A DNA stretch of 64,000 nt from Casuarina equisetifolia (taxonomy: Eukaryota > Streptophyta > Magnoliopsida > Fagales > Casuarinaceae), in the NCBI GenBank assembly GCA_028551475.1, contig CM052358.1, positions 22,656,853 to 22,720,852 on the forward strand. The letters are read 5' to 3'. The position numbers and the translations under genes are program-made. The notes beneath the pieces were generated by a model that did no database searches, was not told the DNA's origin, and worked only from the letters and a program-made list of their open reading frames with translations. Shown here piece by piece: positions 1 through 11,460 of the stretch (position 1 is its first letter; every line of letters starts with the position of its first letter).

Positions 1-867
1 GGAAAGTTATTTATGAGTTAAAAACATAATTTTTTATTTAAATATTTCCATAGTTTAATTCAAGAGCTAGTTTATGAGTTGAAAAAATATTGTTTTACAT
101 CTAAGCATCAGTCAAGAATCATGTTGTTTGGACTTAGGACTTTTACTCTCACCACACTTCTGTACCTTGGGCATAACTTGAACTAGAAGGTTTAATAAGG
201 TGAAGTGGACATTTCATTTCATATTAGGTATATTTAAAGAGCTTAAATTTGAATGAGATAGGATGAATTAATCTAGATTTTGATACAATATTTGATAAGC
301 TTAAAGTCTAACCTAAGAACTCACCCACAAGTTGAAGGAACACTTTTTATATTGAAACATTATCTAATAATATTTTTTTCAATATGAAATTGTCTTCCTC
401 AATAAGAGGAGAAAATGAGTCTTTTAACGGAGAATTAAAACCTAAGTTTGTGAGGCACTTATTCACTTCTAGATTTGGCTTTATATGGGAATTTTCTTTT
501 TCTTATATACCAGTTTTAAAGAAAGAAATAATCTTTTAAAGAACGAAATCTTAACAAATATACAGCGTCTTCCGTATACAAACATGCATATATCTAAATA
601 TAGATTCCAATTTCGTGTATGAAAAATAAATTTTTCATACAAGGCCCTACTAAAGATTCCCTACAATGCGGTGAACATACATGCATCGAAAGGGAGGAGT
701 TTAATATCAATATATTTAAAACCAAGCCAAAATTTATCTTAACCTTAATATTTTCCATGTATGGAAAATTTTGGAAACTGAATTGTATGGATAGAGCTGA
801 TTATTTTTTTTTCTTTCAAGCATACTCCATTTAGTCTTAGAAAATAAAAATCTTATAGGAATATCCC
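1..867. other. Intergenic or intron sequence, no gene recognised
   Basis: This is AT-rich sequence with only short, compositionally biased open frames and no recognisable protein family. It could be intron or upstream sequence of the lipoxygenase gene that follows. I looked for an N-terminal PLAT/C2-like lipoxygenase domain here and found none, so those exons are either left of the window or lost. Confidence 0.6.
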
Positions 868-985
868 CTTGGCTTAGTGTTAGCTTGGTTTGTGAATCTA
901 CTAGGTTAGGGGTTCAACACCTCCCTCCCCCTCACCATGTGCATGTTTATAAAACAAAAAATAAAATAAAATAAAATCATTTCAA
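868..985 (+). repeat. Probable tRNA-derived SINE
   Basis: The block has the layout of a tRNA-derived SINE. An A-box-like stretch (TGGCTTAGTGTTAGCTTGG) is followed about 30 bp later by a B-box-like stretch (GGGTTCAACACC), then a C-rich body, then an A-rich tail near 951-976 made of AAAATA-type repeats. These boxes form the internal RNA polymerase III promoter in this class. I could not find a convincing target-site duplication, so the ends are approximate. Confidence 0.45.
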
Positions 986-1274
986 TATAAATAACATAGT
1001 AAGGTGGTTCTCATTCTATCCATTATGTGGAAATCAAGGCTACATGCATTAGAGAGTGTGAGATAATCATCTTCCAAAATCATAATACTCCATCCATTAT
1101 CATTCTAGTGTGATAACATAAAAACATATTACAACTGATTAATATCACCATTGTATTTTTATTAATTAGTTACTAACAATGAGATTATAATTTATTTATT
1201 TTATTTCTCTTTTCAGTCTTTCAAGGGTTTATTTAGATTAGTATCTTTAGAAAGGGACAATTTATATGCTTTGA

Positions 1275-4200
1275 ATGAAACAGCCATATTTGCCGTCACA
1301 AACACCAAGTGGATTGAGGAGGCTAAGAGAGGAAGATCTCAAGAATTTGCGAGGAAATGGTCAAGGAGAGCGCAAGAGGTTTGAAAGGATATATGACTAT
1401 GATGTCTACAATGACGTTGGAGATCCTGGCAAGAACCCAGAGCTTAAAAGACCAGTACTTGGAGGTAAAGAGTACCCACATCCTAGACGTTGCAGGACGG
1501 GCCGTCCACGTTCTGAAACAGGTGCCAAAGGAGAATTAACTCAACTTCCTATTCTTATCTTGTTTATTTGTGTTGCTAAATATCTGATTGAGCTAAACTT
1601 GCTGAACATCTTGTATTTATATACACTTTATGAAACGAGAGAGATGGACAGAGAATTCCCTTTGGCTGTATAAAAAGAACCATGTTAAACTTATACAGAG
1701 AAAAGGATGGAACATGCTTGTCCCTTGGCTTGCAAAGGTCGTTTCTTGTTATCGGAAACCAAAGACCAATTGCATATATTGTATGTAAGTTAGGATGGGA
1801 GATATTCAAGCGTCCCAATATTAACAAAATTAGAAAAAATGCCAACGCTCTAGTGGGTAACTAGAATAGTTAAATAATTCTATTTTATTAAGTTGTAACA
1901 ATTATCGATCTAAGTAAGATTAAGGAAATTTCTTATGATAAAATTGTGAAAGGTCTAGGTCAACCTCACTTCAAAAAGTCTTATTCAAGAAATGGATTGT
2001 CTAAATTTGTTGGTATATTATAATTGTTCTTCTTTCTTATGTGGGGCTTTTTTGTTTTATAGTTTCTCACAAACCAAGCCCAATCCTTTTGATCCATTTT
2101 TCGAATTGAATTGAATCACATGGCAAAAGGATTGGCTCCAATAACATGTAAAACAATTAGTTTCATGTTACCTCAAAAGGCCTCATTGAGGAAAATGATT
2201 CTTTAGATCGGTAAGATGCAAAAATCATTCATAACATCACATTAGTTTAAATATGATCTCTAAATATATTGAATATATAAGTTTTCAATTGTATTGGAAT
2301 GTCATTTTTTACATAGAAAATTTATCTTTTAGAGGTCCTTTGCTTGCGTCTAAACTGACAAATTCATAATTATCAATGTCTCTAAAGATGCTACTATTTC
2401 TTTCATTTCAAAAACATAAATAACAAGGGAGCTGTTTCGACTTGCATCAAACGGAAAAGAAAATTGTCTAATATTTCATGGATCATGTAAGTGAAGTCCA
2501 TTGATTAATTGTGATCATTGACTGATTTCCATCGAGTTATATCCACTGTCGGAGAAGAGAAGTAGAAGGTTTTATGTTCCACGGGATGAACGCTTCTCGG
2601 AGATTAAGGGGCTAACATTTTCAGCGAAAGCACTATATATGGTGCTCCGAATACTTGTGCCACGCCTAGGAAGGGTGATGGTGGATGCAGATCTTGGATT
2701 CCCGTGCGTCAGCGCCATAGACTCACTCTTCAGTGAAGGAGTTGACTTGCCATCGGAAGAAAACCAAGAGGGGTTCCTCAATGCCGTCATGCCTAGGCTT
2801 GTGAAAACCGTCTCGAAAACAAGAGATGTGCTTCACTTTGAGAGCCCCGAAACAATGAAGAGTAAGAAAACTGAACACAAAAATCATCGTGTTCTGTATC
2901 TGAGCCCTCTCTATTCTTTTTCAAAATCATGAATTCTTTTCTGAATCGCAGGGGACAATTTCTTTTGGTTTAGGGACGACGAGTTCGCTCGACAGACTCT
3001 TGCTGGTGTCAACCCAAATAGCCTAAAGTTGGTCACGGTATGGGTTGAAACGTCTTAGAATATTTGATTAAAGAAAGATTGAACTCTAGTTCTCATGCAT
3101 AACCATGGAGTATATTTATAATCTTATGATGATTTTTGCTCATTGTGCAAAAATAAATGAAATTACATCTCTATTTAAGAATATTAAATCTTCTTAGACA
3201 AATGTTTTATTGTATTATAGTCAAAAGATTTTAAATTTGATTCCTTTTAGATGAGCTTGCCATGTTGGAATATATTCTTGAACATTTTGTATTTTTCCAT
3301 TTTTAGATGAATAAACTCATGTATTTATAAAAATATATAAATAAATTATGTGTACTTTGGTGTAAATTTTTTTTGCAGTATATTTCTTTCCGTTGTAGAT
3401 GCTTTAAAAATTGTGTAAACTTGATGCAGGAATGGCCACTAAGAAGTAAACTTGACCCAGATATTTACGGCCCACAAGAATCAGCCATTACAACGGAGAT
3501 GATTGAGGAAGAAATTGGAGGTCTAATGACAGTTGACAAGGTAAGGAAATTGCATAGCATAAGAAATGCTTATCACCCAATTATCAGTTATCCATAACTA
3601 CACGTAACTTGAATGTATCTAGGCCATAAAACAGAAGAAGTTGTTCATACTAGATTACCATGATCTATTGTTACCTTTTGTCAACAAAGTAAGGCAGCTT
3701 GAAGGCACTACGCTTTATGGTTCACGGACAGTATTCTTCTTAACCAAAGATGGCACATTGAGGCCACTGGCTATTGAACTGACTCGGCCGCCTATGGAGG
3801 CAAGTTTTTACACCCTCTTGGCATTCAACGGGTATCTGGCTTTGGAGGATTGCCAAAGCTCACGTCCTCTCCCATGACACTGGCTATCACCAGCTTGTTA
3901 CTCACTGGTATGTGGTACTATTTAGATCCATTTGTATGTGATATTAAAAAGCTCAAAGTTCTATATAAAGACTAGTTCATGAATTTGATAACATGGTTTA
4001 CATTTACATGTTATCTAAAAATTATATATTTAAGATGTGAGACTTTTGTCCTCAATTTTTGATAGATTCTAGAATTATCACAACAAAATTTGAAATGAGT
4101 GGACGGTAGTAACATAGGCATTCGTCCGTGCAATTTTGCAGGCTAACAACACATTGTGTGACAGAACCCTATGTAATTGCTACCAATAGACAACTTAGTG

Positions 4201-5304
4201 TGATGCATCCAATTTATAGACTGTTGCACCCTCATTTCCGCTACACCATCGAGATCAATGCTCTTGCTCGCGAGGCACTTATCAATGCTGGGGGAACCAT
4301 CGAGTCCGCCTTCAGTCCTGGCAAATATTGTATGGAACTATGCTCCGTTGCCTACGATCTTCTATGGCGGTTCGACCACCAAGCTTTACCTGTCGATCTC
4401 GTGAGCAGGTAAAAGCCTAAGACCTATTTGGAAATAGCAAGTGCTGTAGTCCCTAAATTACTCTTCAGCATGTTGATCAGGTAGGTTCTATGCTTATCAT
4501 TTGTGTAAGACAAACATCCATATCCATTTTTATGGTTTATGTAGGGGAATGGCTGTTGATGATCCAAGTGCTCCTCATGGCCTGAAGCTTACAATTAAAG
4601 ATTACCGATTTGCGAACGATGGCCTGATCCTTTGGGATGCTATCAAATTATGGATCACTGATTATGTCAACCACAACTACCCAAACCCCAGCCTCGTAGA
4701 AACTGATCAAGAGCTCCAAGCATGGTGGATAGAAATTCGAATAGTAGGCCATGCTGACAAGAAGGACGAACCGTGGTGGCCAGTCCTGAAAACGCCCAAA
4801 GATCTGATTGACATCGTCACAACGATCACTTGGGTCACTTCTGGTCAACATGCAGCGGTAAACTTCGGGCAATACTCTTATGCAGGTTATTTCCCTAACC
4901 GGCCAACTGTTGATAGAATCAACATGCCCACAGAGGACCCTACGGAAGAATCATGGCAAAAGTTCATGCAAAAACCTGAAGGTGCACTTCTGAAATGCTT
5001 CCCTTCACAACTTCAAGCAACAATGATAATGGCTGTTCTGAACATACTGTCTTATCACTCCCCGGACGAGGAGTATATTGGGGAGACAATGGAGCCCGCA
5101 TGGGCAGAAGATCCATGGATAAGTATGGCTTTTGAACGATTCAAAGAAAGATTGAAGGAACTTGAAAAAATAATTGATGAAAGGAACGCAGACAGTGATT
5201 TAAAGAATAGAGTGGGAGCTGGGACTGTTCCGTATCAGCTTTTGAAGCCAGTTTCGGAGCCTGGGTTAACAGGAAAAGGAGTGCCATATAGCATCTCCAT
5301 TTGA
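1275..5304 (+). pseudogene. 13-lipoxygenase (chloroplast, LOX2.1-like), truncated and frameshifted
   Basis: Plant lipoxygenase, the non-haem iron enzyme that adds O2 to linoleic/linolenic acid in the plastid and feeds jasmonate and leaf-volatile synthesis. Exons read from splice sites: about 1280-1521 ([37 protein letters not shown]), about 2541-2861 (FYVPRDERF, LGFP), 2952-3037 (WFRDDEFARQTLAGVNP), 3430-3540 (EWPLRSKLDPDIYGP), 3623-3907, 4142-4408 and 4545-5304. Iron ligands are all present: His/His in YHQLVTHW, His and Asn in QHAAVNFGQ, and the terminal Ile of GVPYSISI. The N-terminal PLAT domain is not visible. Near 3800 coding runs from ELTRPPME straight into [10 protein letters not shown] in another frame, consistent with a deletion of about 17 bp that removes a conserved GKPQWKQ-like segment. 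The acceptor near 2537 also looks displaced: reading from its AG meets TAG within about 30 bp. The family call is very secure; chloroplast subtype is from overall resemblance. Probably non-functional. Confidence 0.93.
3794..3808 (+). other. Frameshifting microdeletion in the lipoxygenase
   Basis: One frame reads ...LTRPPME through 3799. The next frame reads [20 protein letters not shown] from about 3804. There is no room for an intron between them. The short GCAAG at the join is the kind of microhomology left by a small deletion between two nearby GCAAG-like copies in the ancestral coding sequence. All iron-ligand histidines lie downstream of the break, so the normal product would have no active site. 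Confidence 0.8.
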
Positions 5305-6523
5305 ATTCCAAATATAGCTTGAGATTTTCAAGCTCAGTTGTGTGCGAGGAGAATAAATCGAATAAGAATTGGTTCCATCCTTGAAATATTCGAAGGCTTG
5401 ATTCAAACTGGCTCAATGTTGTGTGCTCTAGAAAGGTTTCCAAGCTTAGATCTAAAATACTACAAATAAACTTAACTGAACTTTTTTATTTGCTTGTAAA
5501 ATAACCTACATACAGTAGGGAAATTGTGCAGAGCTACGTAGGAGTCTGCATTGAATTTTAATTCTGACCTTATATTTCTATTAATGCACTCTGGAAGTTT
5601 CAAGTACAAATTCGCTGGGGATATCAAATTATGGAGCCAAACTTTCATGCCTTTTCACTTCAGCAGCGGCTGCCTGGGCAAGAAGCTGAAAGTTTCTCAT
5701 CAAATATGCTGTTCGAGTACCTCAATCACTTTTTGTTGATCGACACATGCCTTTGAGTTTTCATGGAATTGACCTTCACCCAATCACCCAATCGATAGAA
5801 GAACATCTACACCACCTATCATAATTATTAGCTTTTTTTTTCCCCCTCATTGTTTGTCCCTCACTAGTGAGTCCAATGAACGTCGAAGCCCATACAAACA
5901 AGAGAAAGATAAGAGTCAATAAGCACTTGATTCAATTGAAGGTAGCTATTATTTCAAATGTCTTGATTCTAAGTTTGACACCCAAGTATATGTATTTAGA
6001 TATGTCTAGAAAAATAAAATAAAAAAGAATAAAGACGAGAAGAAGGAGGAGGAGGAGGAGTAGAAAGATAAGAGGCAAGCATTAAACATGTGCTTTCAAT
6101 TCCATAGGTCTAGACGTTGAAATGAAAGGATATCTTTGTGGTCCTTCTCATGGTCACCCATGGGGAAAGATGAGATACGAAAAGTTGAAAATGATTGATG
6201 TGAGTAGTCCTAAAGTATACTTGAGATATTTTGCATGCTTTAGTGGGATCTTCAGTTTGTGATTGCTATCTCATAAACTATGTGTTACATAAGTCGCCGT
6301 GCACCGTAGTTCGGATAAGCAAATGATGTCAATTTATTAGATGCTCAACTTCAATAATTAAGAGAATTTCAGAAAGTACCAAATTGAAGTGCTTTCTCGT
6401 GTAGCAAATACAAAGCACTTCTTTACCTTACATACAACCTCGTAAACAGGGACATTATTTAAGGAATGCATAGATAGAGAAGAAATGACCTTCTGGCTGT
6501 TTCAACTTGATATTTCCAATTTA
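5305..6523. other. Intergenic, lipoxygenase 3' flank to beta-glucosidase A 3' end
   Basis: The lipoxygenase 3' untranslated region probably occupies the first few hundred bases. A purine-rich simple repeat (GAAGAAGGAGGAGGAGG) lies at about 6037-6062. I recognise no other gene, RNA or transposon. Confidence 0.5.
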
Positions 6524-6621
6524 TCATGACCATTTCTTCAAGAAGATTTTGAACCAAGGGGCTGACAGTTTTGGATATCCTTTCAAGCATTCTTGTAATC
6601 AACATAGTTGATACCAAATCA

Positions 6622-6762
<141 letters not shown>

Positions 6763-6780
6763 TTAAGTACTTGATAGCGA

Positions 6781-6800
6781 GAGCGAGAGAGAGAGAGAGT
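6781..6800. repeat. (GA)n microsatellite
   Basis: A run of GA dinucleotides with one interruption sits just beyond the exon 12 donor of beta-glucosidase copy A, inside intron 12. Confidence 0.8.
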
Positions 6801-9800
6801 TGTTAAGTACTTGATAGCTTTGTTAAGGTAATAAAGATGGCCGTAATAATAATCAATTCTATGGTTGTCCACAAGTTGTTCCCCAAGCGGCAATGAGTCA
6901 TTATTAAACTCATCAATTCCTGTAATACGAGGATGTTAGTCTAAAACAACTGATATGATGACTTTATGAACCAATTATTGAACGTTTTGACAAAACTACC
7001 ATTCTCGGTGATGTAAACTAGAGGATTATGATACTTCATCTTGATGTATAGCAAAAGATCTCGTAATCCTCTCGGATAGACATAGAGCCAGTCAGAAGCA
7101 GCCTGGATTTTCATTTACACAACAGAGCGATTAGATGATTCAGCCCAAATAATGCTGTAAAACACTTAAGTCATTAATGTGCAAATAAATCATATAATCC
7201 ATTTGCTAGAAGGCACATCAAATCCATCTATTACAAGTATTTGGTAAATTATATCTGCGTCCAAACTTTACTCCTTACCAAACCAGAAGCTAAGGTGATA
7301 ATCTCAGAATTACTTTTTCCTTTTGGCAAATCAATAAAATTTGTTTTTAATTTTTTGGTAGAATGATAAATTAAATTAATAAAAAATTAGAGTACAGAAG
7401 CAAATGGCAGATTTTTATATTTCAAAGCAAATCAATAAAATTGATTAATTTGGCACACACCTTAGTTTCATTAGCAAATCATGTCATAACATCAACAACC
7501 AAGCTTTACCTTCAACTTACATAATAGATTAACGCGCATGTCTGCTATGAAACTTGCATTTACAACTTTGTGCGGAGGTACATCGGCTGCATAACTTGAT
7601 GAATAGTAATTCAACCCAATAAAGTCAAACGACCAATTTACTGCCCTAGATTGCTCTTTTGAGAACACGGGTAGCCTATTTCCAACAAGAGTTTGCATGC
7701 TATGTGGATGGTCACCACTGGTCAAAGGGTCTACAAACCAGCAGTAATATAGACCACATATAATATTATTTCTCGGACCTCATGATTCTGTAGAAAATAT
7801 AGAAGACTTATGCACTTTAGAACTTTTTTCAATGAAGTATGACCATATATTACTTTTCATTCTCATCCTTAATCCGCAGTTCCAAAATACTGTCAAGTTT
7901 TGATTCTATTTTCTCCCTCTAGATTTGGAAAACTAGTGGGTATCGGAAGAGTTCAAGTCGCCAGCCTGAATCTCTTGAATATAAACAGAGAAACACAAAT
8001 AATTATCAGTAGAAGTAAGTGACAAACTCTTATAGCGGCACTGACCATCCAAAGTTGAAATCAAGGGCTCTTTGCGCGGCACTACTATCACGCCCTGAGT
8101 TAGAGTGCGGCACAAACCAGTTCGTCACCAGCGTTACTCCTGTAACGCCTTTCTGTATTGCCTGCACATATTCAATATTCATACAGAACACAACTTTTAG
8201 TTGGCTTTTACCTATGTTAATCCTCATTATGATGATCACAACATGGGATTAATCAAGCTCAGGAAGCCTGAGCAATCCAACGCAAGTATCGCGGTACACT
8301 TTAAAAGCAGTTTGGGTATTGAACCTGATATTTTTGCCGGTACACCATAACAGCAGAAGCATGGGCAAGAAGCTGGTGAAGTGCGACCAAATATGGCTCC
8401 GTGCTAGAGTTTCCGCCGGTGCAGTTCAGATGTTGCCAGTCGGAGAAACGGTCCGTTGCTAGAATCCCGAGTGCATAATCACCTAAGCTGAGGCTCAGTG
8501 GCTCATTTAATGTAATCCAGTGCTTTACCCGATCACCAAATTCCTTGAAGCAAAGCTCAGAATAGTCCGGAAAATCATCGCTTTTTTTTTTTTTTTCGGT
8601 GTGCGTGTGCAACAATATACATAAAAAGGTTAGCCGATTATTTAGACATTGAACCCAGTGGGGATAGTTATTTATAATTAGAGCAAGGCTGACCTGTAAG
8701 GCTAAAGGCAACAAAACATACAGATTCCAGCTTGAAAAATGGCCATTAGTTTAGTCTGAAATTGTAAAAGAGTTTGACCAAGAGGTTGGAGGTTCAATTC
8801 TGGATATGTTAGGGGCGTAATTGCCATTGATATGTGTTGAATTGTATGACATCAAACTTAATGCTATAAGATTTTGAAATGGGTTTTCATACTCTAATAT
8901 AGTATTAGAGCTGATTTTTCACACTTCTAATGTGGGATAAAATGAATCTTTAATAATATCTTATAGTATGATTAAATCTTCCCTTAATTGTGAAACCCAT
9001 ATTATCTCAATAAGCTTTTAATAGTTAAACATAAGAGGAAATTCATCATGTTCCCTCATGTGGGTTCTCCATTATGCATTTAATTAGTACCCATGATAGA
9101 ATTGAAAGTGTGTTGATAAATGAATGGATGACCACAAAGTTATTTATCACTTACACAATTCGAGGACTCAAGAAACCACCATACTTGTCTTCTAGAACTT
9201 AGGAAAGATCCTAGTGGAAAATTGTCATAGAGGGCTTTAGACCTGTGCTTAATTATAGAAAATACAGAGTAAACATCATAAAAACATATGATAAAGTAAT
9301 TATATATGATGTAGTTATAAGATTGAATGGCTACCTTTAGATAGGAGCTCATTGATGAGGTCATTGTAGTATTTGATTCCTTCCTAATCCCCCCCCCCCC
9401 CCCCCACCACTTAGCTTTCCATCTGTCATTAAGAAAGAATAAATTCATCTTGGTAAAGACTTGATGGTGATTCTTTTAGTTTATTTATTTTTTCTTCATT
9501 TCCATCTTTTGCACTTGAACTCTTATGACAAAGTAAAGTTGACACAAATAAGAATCTTACATGGTAAAACTTGGGACCATGAGATTGAGAATCTATATGC
9601 ATCTAAACCCATTTCATTCAATGTGAACATCTTCTTGTAACATGGAGAAACATTAAATGTTACAAAACAATTAAAATATTTTCTTTTTAATTATCTAATA
9701 TTAAGTGAGAATTTTGACTCGAAAGCTAAATTGTCATAATAGACTTTCACAAATATGCATTATACCTTGTAGTGATGATATTGATCGACAACTACATTTC

Positions 9801-11457
9801 CATTACTATGATCTGTTATCTTTTCTAAAATTTCATCATAAAATATCTTTTGTTGAGTATACAATTAAGAAATTTCCATACCAATAATTGGGTCATAAAC
9901 CAACTAAAAATGGCAAATAATCACCAACATAATATAGATAACTTGTGGTGGTTTTATGTTTGGGATTGAAGATTTTGCCCTAGAAAGGTGGAAACAAGAA
10001 AAAGTAAAAGATTAAGTAGGTAAATTATTCAAACTATTTGTGCCCTTCAAAAGAAAACACCTTGTTGTATTTTTATATGTGTACTATTCGTCTCCTTGTA
10101 ACCAAAACATTTTTTTTTCTGTTAAAAAAAAAGGGATTTGTAGAGACAATTTGGACCAAAAACACTTATCAAATTGAAAGGAAACCCTTTTGAGAAGAAA
10201 AGAACTATGGAATGTGAAATTCTTTGCTTTGTTTATTTTTTTTCTTTTCTCCAAAATAAAGGGCTAAATGATATTTCACCTCAATATATAACATTTTGAA
10301 ATTGAATTATTTTATTTTACTTTGTTTTTGTTTAAATCTTTTTTCTTTGCATTTGCATCTTGTCATGTTAGGACTACATGGTCACATTAATAAAGCTCTA
10401 GAAAAATTTACAATAAAAGGAACCAAACATATATTACTAACATACTTAATACACATATTTTAGATGTTAAACTTAAGATCAAAAGGTTTAGACTTAAAAA
10501 GATACTGCACATACAGCCAACTTATGTACTTTCAATATCAAATTTAAGACTAAAATATCTAAATTTTACTAACTTACTAGAAGGTGATATTCTAAATGAA
10601 CTTCTTGAGCTAATAATTACTTGAAATCAGCAATGACGTCTGCCACCTTCTTTTTATAGAGGATATGAGAAATTTAGTGCTATTAAATGGCCACAGCTGT
10701 TTGGTATTCCAGTCAAGTTGTTTATCCTTTTCTAGACATGACAACGACGTCATAACACAATTTGGCCGTTGAGAACAGAAAGATAAGTCGTCTGAAAAAA
10801 AAATCAGAATCAAAATAAATAACAAATAAACATGTACGCATCATTTGGGTACGCCCCTTTCAAAAGTGAAAGTGATAACAAGAACCAATCATTTTCTTTC
10901 TTGCTCTTGGCATCGACTAAAATAACTTGACTTCCGTATAATGGATAGACAAGAGGTCTAAAAGAGCCTCGATTTCTGTATAGAATAAGAATTAATGAAA
11001 AAATAAACATGTACTTCTCTTTTGGTGCCAATTATTGATCTTCCTCTCCATCAATTATACTCAAAAAAATGTGAAATAATAATTTTAACAAGAATTTCGT
11101 TCCATTAAAGAACAGGGAGATCAGAGAGAAACCTGGATATCTATGAGTGTAAGTATCCCATATAGACGGTCCTTTTCCACCTTCTTTCGCTGCGCCTTCA
11201 TACTGGAATCAGAACGAACATAGATGGGTAGGCAATATTCATCTTGCTTAAGATCTCAGGATACTTAAAGAAGAGCTTTCCTATAAACAATTTTGAATTA
11301 CCTGATAAGAAGCCGATGCCGTCCCAAAAATGAAGCCTTCCGGAAAACTGCTCCGGTTCAGGTAAGCAGTTGAATGGCTTAGTCTGACAGCAGTGCTGCC
11401 TGCAAATGAGCCAAGAAGTACTAGGAGACCCCATAGGAGGTAGCTACGAAATGCTGC

Positions 11458-11460
11458 CAC
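11458..11460 (-). other. Lost start codon of GH1 copy A (GTG in place of ATG)
   Basis: On the minus strand, exon 1 reads VAAFRSYLLWGLLVLLGSFAG, a normal signal peptide whose first codon should be Met. The codon is GTG. Upstream, the same frame runs to a TAA without any ATG, so no alternative start would preserve the signal peptide. The same change occurs in copy D at 62087-62089. Confidence 0.75.

Noticed and set aside
1357-1864. Short frames overlapping the first lipoxygenase exon on both strands
   Set aside because: Out-of-phase shadows of the lipoxygenase exon or translated intron, with no family resemblance.
5141-5443. 100-codon minus-strand frame opposite the lipoxygenase 3' end
   Set aside because: Antisense to a well-supported coding exon; no independent evidence.
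9770-10583. Transposon insertion in copy A to explain the extra 813 bp
   Set aside because: The segment contains the ancestral GH1 exon 3 next to its border and has no terminal repeats, so deletion from copy D explains it better.
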